Source: Pseudomonas sp. GM50
GTDB taxonomy: Bacteria; Pseudomonadota; Gammaproteobacteria; Pseudomonadales; Pseudomonadaceae
Direction: 5' to 3'
Assembly: GCF_000282375.1 (NCBI RefSeq)
Contig: NZ_AKJK01000087.1
Span: forward strand, 1 to 64,000
Length of the DNA stretch: 64,000 bases
Shown: positions 46,709-55,454 of the stretch, piece by piece
How positions within the stretch are numbered: position 1 is the stretch's first letter
Layout: each line of letters starts with the position of its first letter
Notes under the pieces: generated by a model
Seen by the model: only the letters and a program-made list of their open reading frames with translations
Told to the model about the DNA's origin: nothing
The model's database searches: none
Program-made: the position numbers and the translations under genes

Positions 46709-47005
46709 ATGAACTTCAAAACCACTGTAATGCCAGGCGTACGCGCCTTTGCATCGACCATGCGGGTCAAGCTTTGCCGTGAGCGTCTGTTGACGACTCG
46801 GCCCAGTGCCCCGTTTTCCGCCCCCTCTGCCCACGCCAAGGCACAGCCTCGTGCCAACTGGCGCGTCTGCCCGACAACGGGCCGGCTTCAGCAACGCTGG
46901 AGCTTCGACGAAAGCCAGGACCCACCGAGTCGGCGCATCGCGCGCCTCTTCCAGCAGGCGAGCCTGATGCTCGGCCTGTCCGTTGGGGTACGCACTTTCA
47001 ATTAA
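46709..47005 (+). CDS. Uncharacterised basic protein (98 residues) upstream of mgtA
   Basis: ATG at 46709 follows AGAGG at 6 bases. MNFKTTVMPGVRAFASTMRVKLCRERLL is basic; the C-terminal part (NWRVCPTTGRLQQRWSFDESQDPPSRRIARLFQQ) has a Trp-x-x-Cys...Gly-x-Leu...Arg-Trp pattern that looks like a conserved small domain. Codon third positions are mostly G or C, as in real genes here. Same strand as mgtA, 299 bases upstream, behind a structured leader. Could be a regulator or leader protein for mgtA, or an unrelated small protein. Function unknown. Confidence 0.55.
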   Translation: MNFKTTVMPGVRAFASTMRVKLCRERLLTTRPSAPFSAPSAHAKAQPRANWRVCPTTGRLQQRWSFDESQDPPSRRIARLFQQASLMLGLSVGVRTFN

Positions 47006-47304
47006 TTTGAAGGCGCTTTTGATTTTAAGGAGCGTCCAAAGTCCTTCCTGAACGGTTTTCCTAAAACGAAATCCGATAACTTCTTATTGCCTGTTAAAAA
47101 CAATTTTATTGGAATCAAGTTATGGACGAGGCCAGTAGTCGGTTCGCTGCCTGTCACGTGTTAGTTGATGGACAGCGAACGTTAAAACATCAAAACACAA
47201 CTATCCGACTCGATCGCTTATTGGCGGCTCGACATACGTGCGCTCGTCTTTGATTAGCTGAGTACCTGTGTGTCGTGCCGCAAGACTGCGGCAGGAGCAC
47301 AGCA
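47006..47304 (+). promoter_or_regulatory. mgtA: mgtA leader region
   Basis: 299 bases, AT-rich at 47006-47120. An 8-bp inverted repeat GTTCGCTG/CAGCGAAC pairs 47142-47149 with 47173-47180. A 7-bp hairpin TGCCGCA/TGCGGCA (47276-47293) abuts the mgtA ribosome site AGGAG (47293-47297). A 43-codon frame (47122-47253) lies inside but uses rare codons (TTA, CGA). Enteric mgtA leaders sense Mg2+, so control through RNA is plausible here, but no homology is visible. Confidence 0.45.
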
Positions 47305-50025
47305 ATGACCTTAGTAAAAACCGCAAAGAAAACCACCCGCGGCGCCTCCAGCGACAACGCCAAGCTGTCGATGCGCGCCGCCCGGGAAGCGCAAAACGGC
47401 CTGGCCGTCACCCTCACCAACCTCAACGCCACCGCTGACGGTTTGACCGAGCTGGAAGCCGAAGGCCGTCTGGCTCGCGGGGGTTACAACGAAGTTGCCC
47501 ACGACAAGCCGCCTCACGCCATCGTTCAACTGCTCAAAGCCCTGAACAACCCCTTCATCTATGTACTGCTGACCCTGGCCGGCATCAGCTTCTTCACCGA
47601 CTACTGGCTGCCGATCAGCCAGGGTCAAGGCGACGACGCCGACCTGACCAAGGTCATTATCATCATGACAATGGTCAGCCTGAGCAGCCTGCTGCGGTTC
47701 TGGCAGGAATACCGTTCAGCCAAGTCCGCCGAAACCCTTAAAGCCATGGTACGCACCACCGCCACCGTTCTGCGTCGTCAGCAAAAGGACCGCCCGCCAG
47801 TGCTGCGCGAAGTGCCGATGCGCGAACTGGTAGCCGGCGACATTGTGCAGCTCAGCGCCGGCGACATGATCCCGGCGGACATCCGCCTGATCGAATCCCG
47901 CGACCTGTTCATCAGCCAAGCCGTGCTGACTGGCGAAGCCTTGCCGGTCGAGAAGTACGACACGCTGGGGGACGTGGCGCAGAAGTCAGCGACCGGCAGC
48001 GCGACCGATCAGTCCAACCTGCTCGACCTGTCGAACATCTGCTTCATGGGCACCAACGTGGTCAGCGGCACTGCCAAAGCGGTGGTGGTCGCTACCGGTT
48101 CGCGCACCTACTTCGGCTCGCTGGCCAAAGCCATTGTCGGCTCACGGGTGCAAACCGCGTTCGACCGTGGGGTGAACAGCGTCAGCTGGTTGTTGATCCG
48201 CTTCATGCTGGTCATGGTGCCGATCGTGTTCCTGCTCAACGGCTTCTCCAAAGGTGACTGGAGCGATGCGTTCCTGTTTGCACTGGCAGTGGCGGTCGGC
48301 CTGACCCCGGAAATGCTGCCGATGATTGTCAGCGCCAACCTGGCCAAAGGCGCCATGGCCATGGCCAAGCGCAAAGTGGTGGTCAAGCGCCTCAATGCGA
48401 TTCAGAACTTCGGTTCGATGGACGTGCTGTGCACCGACAAGACCGGCACCCTGACCCAGGACAAGATCATTCTTGAGCACCATGTCGACATCAATGGTCA
48501 GCGCGACGATTCGCTGCTGGAACTGGCCTGGCTCAACAGCCATCACCAGAGTGGCCTGAAAAACCTGATGGATCAGGCGGTGGTGCAGTTTGCCAATCGC
48601 AACCCGACATTCCGCGTGCCATTCGCCTACAGCAAGGTCGATGAATTGCCGTTCGACTTCGTGCGTCGGCGCCTGTCGATCATCGTCAAGGACAGCCGTG
48701 ACGATCACCTGATGGTGTGCAAAGGGGCGGTCGAGGAAATGCTGACCATCGCCAGCCACCTCCATGAAAACGGCACTGTCGTGGCGTTGGATGATCAACG
48801 TCGCCAGGCGCTGCTGGCCCTGGCCAACGAGTACAACCAGGACGGCTTCCGGGTGCTGTTGGTCGCCACCCGTGAGATCCCGAAGGCACAGGCGAAAAAC
48901 CAGTACGCAACCACTGACGAACGCGAGCTGGTGATTCGCGGCTTCCTGACCTTCCTCGATCCACCGAAGGAAACCGCCGGCCCGGCAATCGCCGCGCTGC
49001 GTGATATGGGCGTGACTGTCAAAGTGCTGACCGGCGACAACGCCGTGGTGACCTGCAAGATCTGCCGCGAAGTCGGTCTGGAACCCGGCACACCGCTGCT
49101 CGGCCAAGACATCGAGAAGATGGACGACGCCACCCTCCAGGCGCGGGTCGAGGAACGCACGGTGTTCGCCAAGCTCACCCCGCTACAGAAATCCCGGGTG
49201 CTCAAGGCGTTGCAGGCCAACGGTCACACCGTGGGCTTCCTCGGTGACGGCATCAACGACGCCCCAGCCCTGCGCGATGCCGACGTTGGCATTTCGGTGG
49301 ACAGCGGCACCGACATCGCCAAGGAATCGGCCGACATCATCCTCCTGGAAAAGAGCCTGATGGTGCTCGAAGAAGGTGTGCTCAAGGGCCGCGAAACCTT
49401 CGGCAATATCATGAAGTACCTGAACATGACCGCCAGCTCCAACTTCGGCAACGTGTTCTCGGTACTGGTGGCCAGTGCGTTCATTCCGTTCCTGCCGATG
49501 CTGTCGATCCACTTGCTGCTGCAAAACCTCATGTACGACATCTCTCAGCTGGCACTGCCGTGGGACAAGATGGACAAGGAATTCCTGCGCAAGCCCCGCA
49601 AGTGGGATGCGAAGAACATCGGCCGTTTCATGCTGTGGATCGGGCCGACCTCGTCGGTCTTCGACATCACCACCTTCGCGGTGATGTGGTACGTGTTCGC
49701 CGCCAACAGCGTGGAAATGCAGGGCCTGTTCCAGTCCGGCTGGTTCATTGAAGGGTTGCTGTCCCAGACCCTGGTGGTGCACATGCTGCGCACCCAGAAA
49801 ATCCCGTTCTTCCAGAGCACCGCCGCCTTGCCGGTGATTCTGATGACCGGGCTGGTGATGGTGTTGGGCATCTACATTCCCTTCTCGCCACTGGGCACGC
49901 TGGTCGGTCTGCAACCGCTGCCGTGGGCGTACTTCCCATGGCTGGTCGGCACCTTGCTCAGCTACTGCGTGTTCGCGCAGGTCATGAAAACCCTCTATAT
50001 CCGCCGCTTCAAGCAATGGTTCTGA
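47305..50025 (+). CDS. mgtA: Magnesium-transporting P-type ATPase
   Basis: 906 residues from MTLVKTAKKTTRGASSDNAK; the frame runs 10 codons further up through the hairpin and is rejected because AGGAG precedes this ATG. P3B-type ATPase that imports Mg2+. Marks: TGEALPVEK (actuator), DVLCTDKTGTLTQD with phosphorylated Asp at about residue 378, GDGINDAPALRDADVGISVDSGTDIAKESADIILLEKSL (hinge), and PEMLPMIVSANLAKGAMAMAKRKVVVKRL. About ten membrane helices, inner membrane. Likely induced by low Mg2+. Confidence 0.95.
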   Translation: MTLVKTAKKTTRGASSDNAKLSMRAAREAQNGLAVTLTNLNATADGLTELEAEGRLARGGYNEVAHDKPPHAIVQLLKALNNPFIYVLLTLAGISFFTDYWLPISQGQGDDADLTKVIIIMTMVSLSSLLRFWQEYRSAKSAETLKAMVRTTATVLRRQQKDRPPVLREVPMRELVAGDIVQLSAGDMIPADIRLIESRDLFISQAVLTGEALPVEKYDTLGDVAQKSATGSATDQSNLLDLSNICFMGTNVVSGTAKAVVVATGSRTYFGSLAKAIVGSRVQTAFDRGVNSVSWLLIRFMLVMVPIVFLLNGFSKGDWSDAFLFALAVAVGLTPEMLPMIVSANLAKGAMAMAKRKVVVKRLNAIQNFGSMDVLCTDKTGTLTQDKIILEHHVDINGQRDDSLLELAWLNSHHQSGLKNLMDQAVVQFANRNPTFRVPFAYSKVDELPFDFVRRRLSIIVKDSRDDHLMVCKGAVEEMLTIASHLHENGTVVALDDQRRQALLALANEYNQDGFRVLLVATREIPKAQAKNQYATTDERELVIRGFLTFLDPPKETAGPAIAALRDMGVTVKVLTGDNAVVTCKICREVGLEPGTPLLGQDIEKMDDATLQARVEERTVFAKLTPLQKSRVLKALQANGHTVGFLGDGINDAPALRDADVGISVDSGTDIAKESADIILLEKSLMVLEEGVLKGRETFGNIMKYLNMTASSNFGNVFSVLVASAFIPFLPMLSIHLLLQNLMYDISQLALPWDKMDKEFLRKPRKWDAKNIGRFMLWIGPTSSVFDITTFAVMWYVFAANSVEMQGLFQSGWFIEGLLSQTLVVHMLRTQKIPFFQSTAALPVILMTGLVMVLGIYIPFSPLGTLVGLQPLPWAYFPWLVGTLLSYCVFAQVMKTLYIRRFKQWF

Positions 50026-50046
50026 TGGCCTGAACACCGTAATCCA

Positions 50047-50138
50047 TGTGGGAGCGAGCCTGCTCGCGATAGCGGACTGGCAGGCAACACAAGTGTTGAA
50101 TGTACAACCGCCATCGCGAGCAGGCTCGCTCCCACAGG
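50047..50138. repeat. REP doublet with palindromic spacer
   Basis: GGAGCGAGCCTGCTCGCGAT cores; the spacer contains CAGGCAACACAAGTGTTGAATG. It directly follows mgtA. Confidence 0.9.
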
Positions 50139-50220
50139 TTTTTGTGTTCGCCGCATCTTTGCACCACCCTCCGGCTTCCGGGCCGTCAATAAATGCAACA
50201 CGCAAAAAGGGAGAGTCCTC

Positions 50221-51876
50221 ATGTCGGGAACTACTCTACTGATCAACCTCGCAGGCTCCATCGCCCTGTTGTTGTGGGGCACCCATATGATTTCTTCGGC
50301 GCTGTTGCGCGGCTTCGGCACGCCATTGCGTCAGTGGCTGGGCCACAACCTGAACAACCGCTGGATGGCTTTGCTGTCCGGCATCGGCATCACCGGCGTC
50401 CTGCAAAGCAGCACCGCCGTCAGCCTGATGGCGACTTCATTCACCGCTGCCGGGACGCTGGGACTGGCGCCGGCACTGGCGGTGATGCTCGGCGCCAACA
50501 TCGGTTCGACCCTGGTGGTGCAACTGCTCAGCGCCGATGTGTCGATGCTCACACCCATTGTCTTGCTGGCAGGCCTGATCGTCTTTCGGCTGCGTGATGA
50601 CTCGCGCTACGAAAGCGTCGGTTGTGCGTTGATCGGCTTGGGGCTGATGCTGCTGGCCCTGCACATGCTCGGTTCGACACTCGCCGAAGTGGAAGGCACG
50701 CCGATCTTCCAGCTCATCATGCAAAGCCTTGATGGCGACCTGCTGATTGCACTGCTGGTGGCGCTGATCCTCACCTGGCTCTGTCACTCCAGCGTGGCCG
50801 TGGTGCTGCTGATCGTCTCGTTGGCCGCCACCGGCATGCTCTCGGCCAGCACGATTGTCGCGCTGGTACTGGGGGTGAACATCGGCGGTGCGCTGCCTTC
50901 GGTCATCAATGCCGGTTCGAGCGTTGGCCGACGCCTGCCGCTGGGCAATCTGCTGGTGCGGGTGGCCGGTGCCCTGGTGGTCTTGCCGTTTGCCGGGTTG
51001 CTCGCTCAGGCGCCGCTCGCGCCCTCGACACTGGTGGTGTGCCTGCACACCGGTTTCAATCTGCTGCTGGGGTTGGTGTTCATCGGCCTGACCGATGTGC
51101 TCGCCAATGCCCTCACCCGACTGTTGCCGGCGCCTGAGCGGGATGTCGACCCTGGCATGCCGCACTACCTGGATGAGGCCGGTCTGGAAGTGGCCAACAT
51201 CGGTTTGTCGAATGCCGCCCGCGAAGCGTTGCGCATGGCCGACATGCTCTCGGCCATGCTCGGCCGGATGCTTCAGCTGTTCCACACATCGCTACCGAGC
51301 TGCGCCGATGACGTGCGGCGCATCGATCAATCCCTGGACCTGCTCAGCGCGGCGATTCGGGCTTATCTGGCCGACATCGGCAAGGAAGGCATCAGTGACA
51401 GCGATGCCGATCGCTCCCAGGAAATCCTCACGTTCGTGATCAACCTCGAACATGCCGCGGACATTCTTTCCAGCAGCCTCGCGCAGCTGGCCATGCGCCG
51501 CTTGCGCCGGGGTGAACAGTTCTCGGCCTTCGAACTGGGCAACATCGCCCCGCTGCACGACGCCGTGCTGGAGAGTTTGAGCCTGGCGATCACCGTGTTC
51601 CTGCGCGAAGACATCGGCGCCGCGCACCAACTGATTCATCGCAAGGAGATCGTCAGAAGGCTCGAAGCAGAAGCCAGCCGTGAGCACTTTCGCCAGTTGC
51701 AGGAAGACAAAAGTACCTGGGCGGAATCCGGCGATATTTTCCAGCGGGTGCTGCGTGATTACCGGCGTGTGCATCACCACATCGCCGCGCTGGCGTATCC
51801 GCTGCTCGAACGTGCCGGTGAGCGCTCGATCGAGAGCATCGACCAGGCAAAGGAAAACCCGTCATGCGCCTGCTGA
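50221..51876 (+). CDS. Na+/phosphate cotransporter family protein with PhoU-like tail
   Basis: 551 residues. Two Na_Pi_cotrans repeats: the first with GIGITGVLQSSTAVSLMATSF and MLGANIGSTLVVQLL (QSST motif near residue 60), the second with LTWLCHSSVAVVLLIVSLAATG and LGVNIGGALPSVINAG. Residues about 325-545 are a soluble helical PhoU-like domain (AREALRMADMLSAMLGRMLQLF, INLEHAADILSSSLAQLAMRRL). Homologues such as YjbB mostly export phosphate and help prevent Pi overload. Its stop overlaps the next gene by 13 bases. Confidence 0.9.
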   Translation: MSGTTLLINLAGSIALLLWGTHMISSALLRGFGTPLRQWLGHNLNNRWMALLSGIGITGVLQSSTAVSLMATSFTAAGTLGLAPALAVMLGANIGSTLVVQLLSADVSMLTPIVLLAGLIVFRLRDDSRYESVGCALIGLGLMLLALHMLGSTLAEVEGTPIFQLIMQSLDGDLLIALLVALILTWLCHSSVAVVLLIVSLAATGMLSASTIVALVLGVNIGGALPSVINAGSSVGRRLPLGNLLVRVAGALVVLPFAGLLAQAPLAPSTLVVCLHTGFNLLLGLVFIGLTDVLANALTRLLPAPERDVDPGMPHYLDEAGLEVANIGLSNAAREALRMADMLSAMLGRMLQLFHTSLPSCADDVRRIDQSLDLLSAAIRAYLADIGKEGISDSDADRSQEILTFVINLEHAADILSSSLAQLAMRRLRRGEQFSAFELGNIAPLHDAVLESLSLAITVFLREDIGAAHQLIHRKEIVRRLEAEASREHFRQLQEDKSTWAESGDIFQRVLRDYRRVHHHIAALAYPLLERAGERSIESIDQAKENPSCAC

Positions 51877-52217
51877 TCTGTGCCGGGCGTCATTACGCCG
51901 ACAGCCGTCTGTGCCGACGGGTACTCGACGCCTTCCAACGCATGCACCCGGTGCATGTGCTGATTCATGGCGGCAACCGCTTTCTGGGTGGCGAAATTGA
52001 AGAGTGGGCCCGGGAACAAGGCGCCGACATCGTGCGCTACCCGCCCAATTGGCAGCGACACGGCAAGTCGGCCGAACGCCTGCGCAACCACTTCATGCTG
52101 CTCGACAGCCGACCGGACGTCGTGATCGCCCTGCCCGGCGGCGAAGACACCGAAGAACTGCTCGCCCAAGCCCGGGTGGCCGGTTTGCAAACTTTATCGG
52201 TAGGAGATCGGAGCTGA
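51864..52217 (+). CDS. SLOG-superfamily protein (DUF2493)
   Basis: 117 residues. RLLICAGRHYADSRLCRRVL at the start and HVLIHGGNRFLGGEIEEWAREQGADIVRYPPNWQRHGKSAERLRNHFML are the Rossmann-like DUF2493 pattern (GxR, HGG, P.W...G..A...RN). VIALPGGEDTEELLAQA follows. SLOG proteins bind nucleotides or nucleoside-derived signals. The 13-base overlap with the Na/Pi transporter gene indicates coupled expression; a role in sensing a phosphate-related nucleotide is inference. Confidence 0.82.
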   Translation: MRLLICAGRHYADSRLCRRVLDAFQRMHPVHVLIHGGNRFLGGEIEEWAREQGADIVRYPPNWQRHGKSAERLRNHFMLLDSRPDVVIALPGGEDTEELLAQARVAGLQTLSVGDRS

Positions 52218-52254
52218 CCCGCTGCCTGCCATCGAAGACTTCAAGGTAAACCTC

Positions 52255-53028
52255 ATGCAAAAACCAACACGTCACTTCATGTCCCTTGTACGCAGCCTGC
52301 CGCCATCGCAAGGCCGGAGGGTGCGGCGCAATCTGTTGTTCATCAGTATCACCCTGGGCCTGATCACCCTCCTGACCGTGATCTCCAAGGCCAACGCGGC
52401 CGGCGGTGCGTACGTGGTGGACGACGCCGCGATCAATGCGCCGGGAGAATGCAACATCGACGCCTGGTACCAGAGCGGTCGGCATAATCACTCATCCAGC
52501 AACGCAGTGCTGTCCCAGGACTGCACGCTCAAGGGGCTGCCCAACCTGCAACTTGGCGCGGCCATACAGCACAGCCGCGATGACGGGGATTCGGAAACTC
52601 AACTGAGCCCGCAGTTCAAAACCCTACTGTTCTCCCGCGAAGACCTCGGCATTCAATTGGCGCTGGCAGGGTCAGCGCATTTTGCCTTCCATCGTGACCA
52701 CACCTTCGATGGCGCCGACCTGAACCTGCCATTCACCTACCAACCGATTGAAGCATTACGCCTGAACGTCAACGCCGGCTGGGCCCACGCCTATGACGAC
52801 GGCGAGCAAAACCATCGCTGGACCTGGGGCACCGGCGTCGAGTATGACCTCGCCAGGTCCTTGACCCTGGTCGCCGAACGCTACGGCCAGCAAGGGGGCG
52901 AACAAGCCTGGCAGGCCGGGCCGCGTTTGCACATTGGCGAGCGGGTCGATGTCGATCTGGTGGTCGGCCGCGACCTGGCGGGCGAGCGTGATCAGTGGCT
53001 GACCACTGGGGCTACCGTACGGTTCTGA
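52255..53028 (+). CDS. Putative outer-membrane beta-barrel or exported protein
   Basis: 257 residues. A long basic N-terminus and hydrophobic stretch RRNLLFISITLGLITLLTVISKANAAGG suggest an exported protein, cut after ANA. The mature body alternates hydrophobic and polar residues (LPNLQLGAAIQHSRDDG, LGIQLALAGSAHFAFH, ALRLNVNAGWAHAYDDG, SLTLVAERYGQQGGE) and ends in ...TTGATVRF, with the C-terminal Phe typical of barrel proteins. No named family. It follows the SLOG gene by 37 bases and may be in the same transcript. Confidence 0.7.
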   Translation: MQKPTRHFMSLVRSLPPSQGRRVRRNLLFISITLGLITLLTVISKANAAGGAYVVDDAAINAPGECNIDAWYQSGRHNHSSSNAVLSQDCTLKGLPNLQLGAAIQHSRDDGDSETQLSPQFKTLLFSREDLGIQLALAGSAHFAFHRDHTFDGADLNLPFTYQPIEALRLNVNAGWAHAYDDGEQNHRWTWGTGVEYDLARSLTLVAERYGQQGGEQAWQAGPRLHIGERVDVDLVVGRDLAGERDQWLTTGATVRF

Positions 53029-53129
53029 GCGCTCGCCTGTGCCTATATCGAATCGGCAGGGAACTCCTGAGCACCGTCAGGCATCCTAAATTATGTGTTA
53101 CTTCCTTTACGCCTTAGGAGGACGCCGTC

Positions 53130-53426
53130 ATGCGCCGTCTGTTGCTCATATCTTCACTAGTGCTTTGTTTGCCCGTTGGTTCGGCCATGGCCGATGTAGA
53201 TGCAAAAGATGTCGCCACTTCGGCCGGGGTCTCCGCATCGCTGTACTCGACGTTCAAGGACGACAAAATCGTGATTCCCGCACGGGATGACGCCTCTAGC
53301 TTCGTGGCGAGTGGCGGTACGATTCGCGGCGTTTACCTGGAGTCGGTGTTGAAGGAAATTCGACAAAATCATCCCGACCTCAAGGCAAGCGACGAGGACC
53401 TGGCCAAAGCGATCCTCGCTCAATAA
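53130..53426 (+). CDS. DUF2388 family secreted protein
   Basis: 98 residues, start preceded by AGGAGG. Signal peptide MRRLLLISSLVLCLPVGSAMA. The mature part carries SLYSTFKDDKIVIPARDDASSFVASGGTIRGVYLESVLKEIRQNHPDL, the DUF2388 pattern that is frequent in Pseudomonas, often in several copies per genome. Periplasmic, function unknown. Confidence 0.85.
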   Translation: MRRLLLISSLVLCLPVGSAMADVDAKDVATSAGVSASLYSTFKDDKIVIPARDDASSFVASGGTIRGVYLESVLKEIRQNHPDLKASDEDLAKAILAQ

Positions 53427-53460
53427 GGTCCAGTCGCTGAACCTGTAAAAGTCAGCCGTG

Positions 53461-53492
53461 GGGCTCGCAACACCGAGAGGGTGTTCGAGCCC
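53461..53492. terminator. Hairpin between convergent genes
   Basis: GGGCTCG-C-AACACC pairs with GGTGTT-CGAGCCC (7 + 6 bp with one bulged base). It touches the stop codon of the PLP enzyme gene and ends the DUF2388 gene from the other side. No strong T run on either strand, so it may act with other factors. Confidence 0.5.
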
Positions 53493-54424
53493 TAGGTTGC
53501 TTGCGCCCCAGCCGACAGGCGTGCCCAGCCGGCGACCAATTGCGCGCTGATGCTGACACCGCCGCACACCACTATCACCACGTCATGGGCCTCGGCAATC
53601 GCCGGATGGTCCAGGTACGCCACCGCCAATGAAACGCCACACGCCGGCTCGACCAACTGACGCAGGTCGTTGGCGTAACGAACCACGCCCATGATCGCCT
53701 CATCATCGCTGAGCACCACGCATTCGTGGGCAAAGTCGAGAATGTGCTGCACCGGCCAGGCCGCCACCTGCGCCGCGCCAAGTGACGTGGCGACGGTATC
53801 GATGCGCGGCAATCTGACCGGGTGGCCGGCACTCACGGCGGCCGCGAAAGACGCTGCGCCCTGGGTTTCGCACGCAACGATTCGACAATCCATGCGCTGA
53901 TGACGGATCAGTCCAGTGAGCAGGCCCGCCAGCAAACCTCCGCCGCCCACCGACGTCACCAACACATCGACCTGAGGACAGTCCTCGAGGATTTCATCGA
54001 CCATCGTGCTGTGCCCTTCCCACAATACCGGATGATCGAAGGCTGGCACGTATTCGGTGTCCGCGCCCTTTGCGAGCTCTTTCGCCCGTTGATTGGCTTC
54101 GTCCCAGACCTTGCCGTGGACGATCACCTCGGCACCGGTTTTCCTGATCCTGGCGCGGGTGGTTTCCGGGGTGGTGTTCGGCACCACGATGCAGGCTTTC
54201 AGCCCAAGGCTGGCGGCGGCCACGGCGGTGGCCAACCCGGCGTTACCCCCGGAAGGACAAACCACTTTGCGCTTGCCCTGCTCCGCCGCCTGACTGCACA
54301 GCAGACCCATGCCGCGCAGTTTGAACGAGCCGCTGGGTTGCAGGTTTTCCAGCTTGAGCCAGATCCGTCGGGCCGGAGTCGACAGGCCCGGGTGCAGAAT
54401 CAGCGGCGTTCTGATGTGAAGCAT
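53492..54424 (-). CDS. Serine/threonine dehydratase-like PLP enzyme
   Basis: 310 residues, fold type II PLP enzyme. PSGSFKLRGMGLL has the Schiff-base Lys near residue 34. CPSGGNAGLATAVAAASLG is the asparagine loop, and VTSVGGGGLLAGLLTGLI the glycine-rich phosphate site. VVCGGVSISAQLV near the end places Gly/Gly-Val-Ser where SDH-like enzymes have GG(N/S)V. It is closer in length to eukaryotic-type serine dehydratases than to IlvA, as it has no ACT domain. Likely deaminates L-Ser/L-Thr to the 2-oxo acid. Confidence 0.85.
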   Translation of the reverse strand: MLHIRTPLILHPGLSTPARRIWLKLENLQPSGSFKLRGMGLLCSQAAEQGKRKVVCPSGGNAGLATAVAAASLGLKACIVVPNTTPETTRARIRKTGAEVIVHGKVWDEANQRAKELAKGADTEYVPAFDHPVLWEGHSTMVDEILEDCPQVDVLVTSVGGGGLLAGLLTGLIRHQRMDCRIVACETQGAASFAAAVSAGHPVRLPRIDTVATSLGAAQVAAWPVQHILDFAHECVVLSDDEAIMGVVRYANDLRQLVEPACGVSLAVAYLDHPAIAEAHDVVIVVCGGVSISAQLVAGWARLSAGAQAT

Positions 54425-54558
54425 CGTGTGCTCCTTGTGACGCTCCCGGCTCGTCGAGATGTTCAGCGAGCAGGGAGTGGATAGATAGAATCATCCTTAT
54501 CCAAGCTTAGTTCACCCTGCCCCGCGGCTGTCGTCCTGGCGATAACGCGCCGCCCCGC

Positions 54559-54646
54559 GCAGGAGCTGCCGCAGGCTGCGATCTTTTGATTTTGATTGAC
54601 CCATCATTTAAAGATCAAAAGATCGCAGCCTGCGGCAGCTCCTACA
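54559..54646. repeat. Repeat doublet of a second family (GGAGCTGCCGCAGGCTGCGA)
   Basis: GGAGCTGCCGCAGGCTGCGA followed by TCTTTTGAT and an inverted copy about 28 bases later. It differs from the other REP sequences but has the same layout. A second doublet of this family lies at 56175-56257. Confidence 0.88.
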
Positions 54647-54677
54647 ATGTTTCATATGTCTTTTGGCGAAGTCAGTC

Positions 54678-55337
54678 ATGAAAATCTCGGCCAAACTCGC
54701 GTTTTTCACCCTTGTCAGCACCCTTGCCTACCTCGCTCTCGCGGTGTTCGGGCTGGGCGGGTTGGAAGCTTTTTTCTCGCACCCACCGTTGGTGGTCATT
54801 GCGCTTGCAACCCTGGTGATGGCAATCGTGTCTTTGTTCAGCGAGGGCAACCTGAGCTCTGGCGAGCGCGAAGACCGCGCCAATCGCTGGGTGCTGCCGG
54901 TTTTCGGGGTGCTCGGGTTGTTGAGTGGGTATCTGCCAGCCTATACCGACCGGATCGACTTCTGGACCTTCGGTGGCGAGGGCGTGCGTTGGCTGGGCGC
55001 GCTGCTGTTCATCGGCGGCGGCGCGCTGCGGATGTGGCCGGTGTTTGTGCTGGGCAAACGCTTCAGCGGCCTGGTAGCGATTCAGCCGGGGCACCGCTTG
55101 GTCACCGACGGGATTTATCGGACCTTGCGCAACCCCAGTTACCTGGGGCTGCTGATCAATGGCGTGGGCTGGGCGCTGGCCTTTCGTTCCGGGGTCGGGT
55201 TGCTGCTGGTGGCGCTGATGTTGATCCCGCTGATCGCCCGCATTCGCTCCGAAGAAGCGCTGTTACTCACGCAATTCGGCAGTGAATATGAGGCTTACTG
55301 CGCCCGTAGCTGGCGATTGATTCCGGGGATTTACTAA
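54678..55337 (+). CDS. Isoprenylcysteine carboxyl methyltransferase (ICMT) family membrane protein
   Basis: 219 residues from MKISAKLAFFTLVSTLAYLAL, five or six membrane helices. The C-terminal ICMT/PEMT signature is clear: LVTDGIYRTLRNPSYLGLLINGVGWALAF, then IRSEEALLLTQFGSEYEAYCARSWRLIPGIY, where the RHPxYxG-like and E...Y..Y motifs bind S-adenosylmethionine. Bacterial members methylate small or lipid substrates, mostly unknown. The ribosome site is weak; a TTG five codons earlier is a possible alternative start. Confidence 0.85.
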   Translation: MKISAKLAFFTLVSTLAYLALAVFGLGGLEAFFSHPPLVVIALATLVMAIVSLFSEGNLSSGEREDRANRWVLPVFGVLGLLSGYLPAYTDRIDFWTFGGEGVRWLGALLFIGGGALRMWPVFVLGKRFSGLVAIQPGHRLVTDGIYRTLRNPSYLGLLINGVGWALAFRSGVGLLLVALMLIPLIARIRSEEALLLTQFGSEYEAYCARSWRLIPGIY

Positions 55338-55343
55338 CCACCT

Positions 55344-55412
55344 TCGCGGGCAAGCCTCGCTCCTACAGGAATCACCGCTACCCCTGTAGGAGCGAGGCTT
55401 GCCCGCGAAGGC
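55344..55412. repeat. REP doublet (TAGGAGCGAGGCTTGCCCG subtype)
   Basis: Inverted then forward core, about 18 bases apart, in the convergent gap after the ICMT-family gene. Confidence 0.9.
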
Positions 55413-55454
55413 GGCGGCACATTCAGCATTGATGTGACTGAAAGCCCTCCCACA

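Noticed and set aside
47122-47253. 43-codon open frame in the mgtA leader as a protein gene
   Set aside because: Uses several codons rare in this genome (TTA, CGA, GGA), the ribosome site is weak and there is no proline or arginine run like known leader peptides; mentioned only as part of the leader.
50193-50597. 134-residue plus-strand frame overlapping the Na/Pi transporter start
   Set aside because: Out of frame with the transporter, Arg/His-rich without motif; the transporter frame is clearly the coding one.
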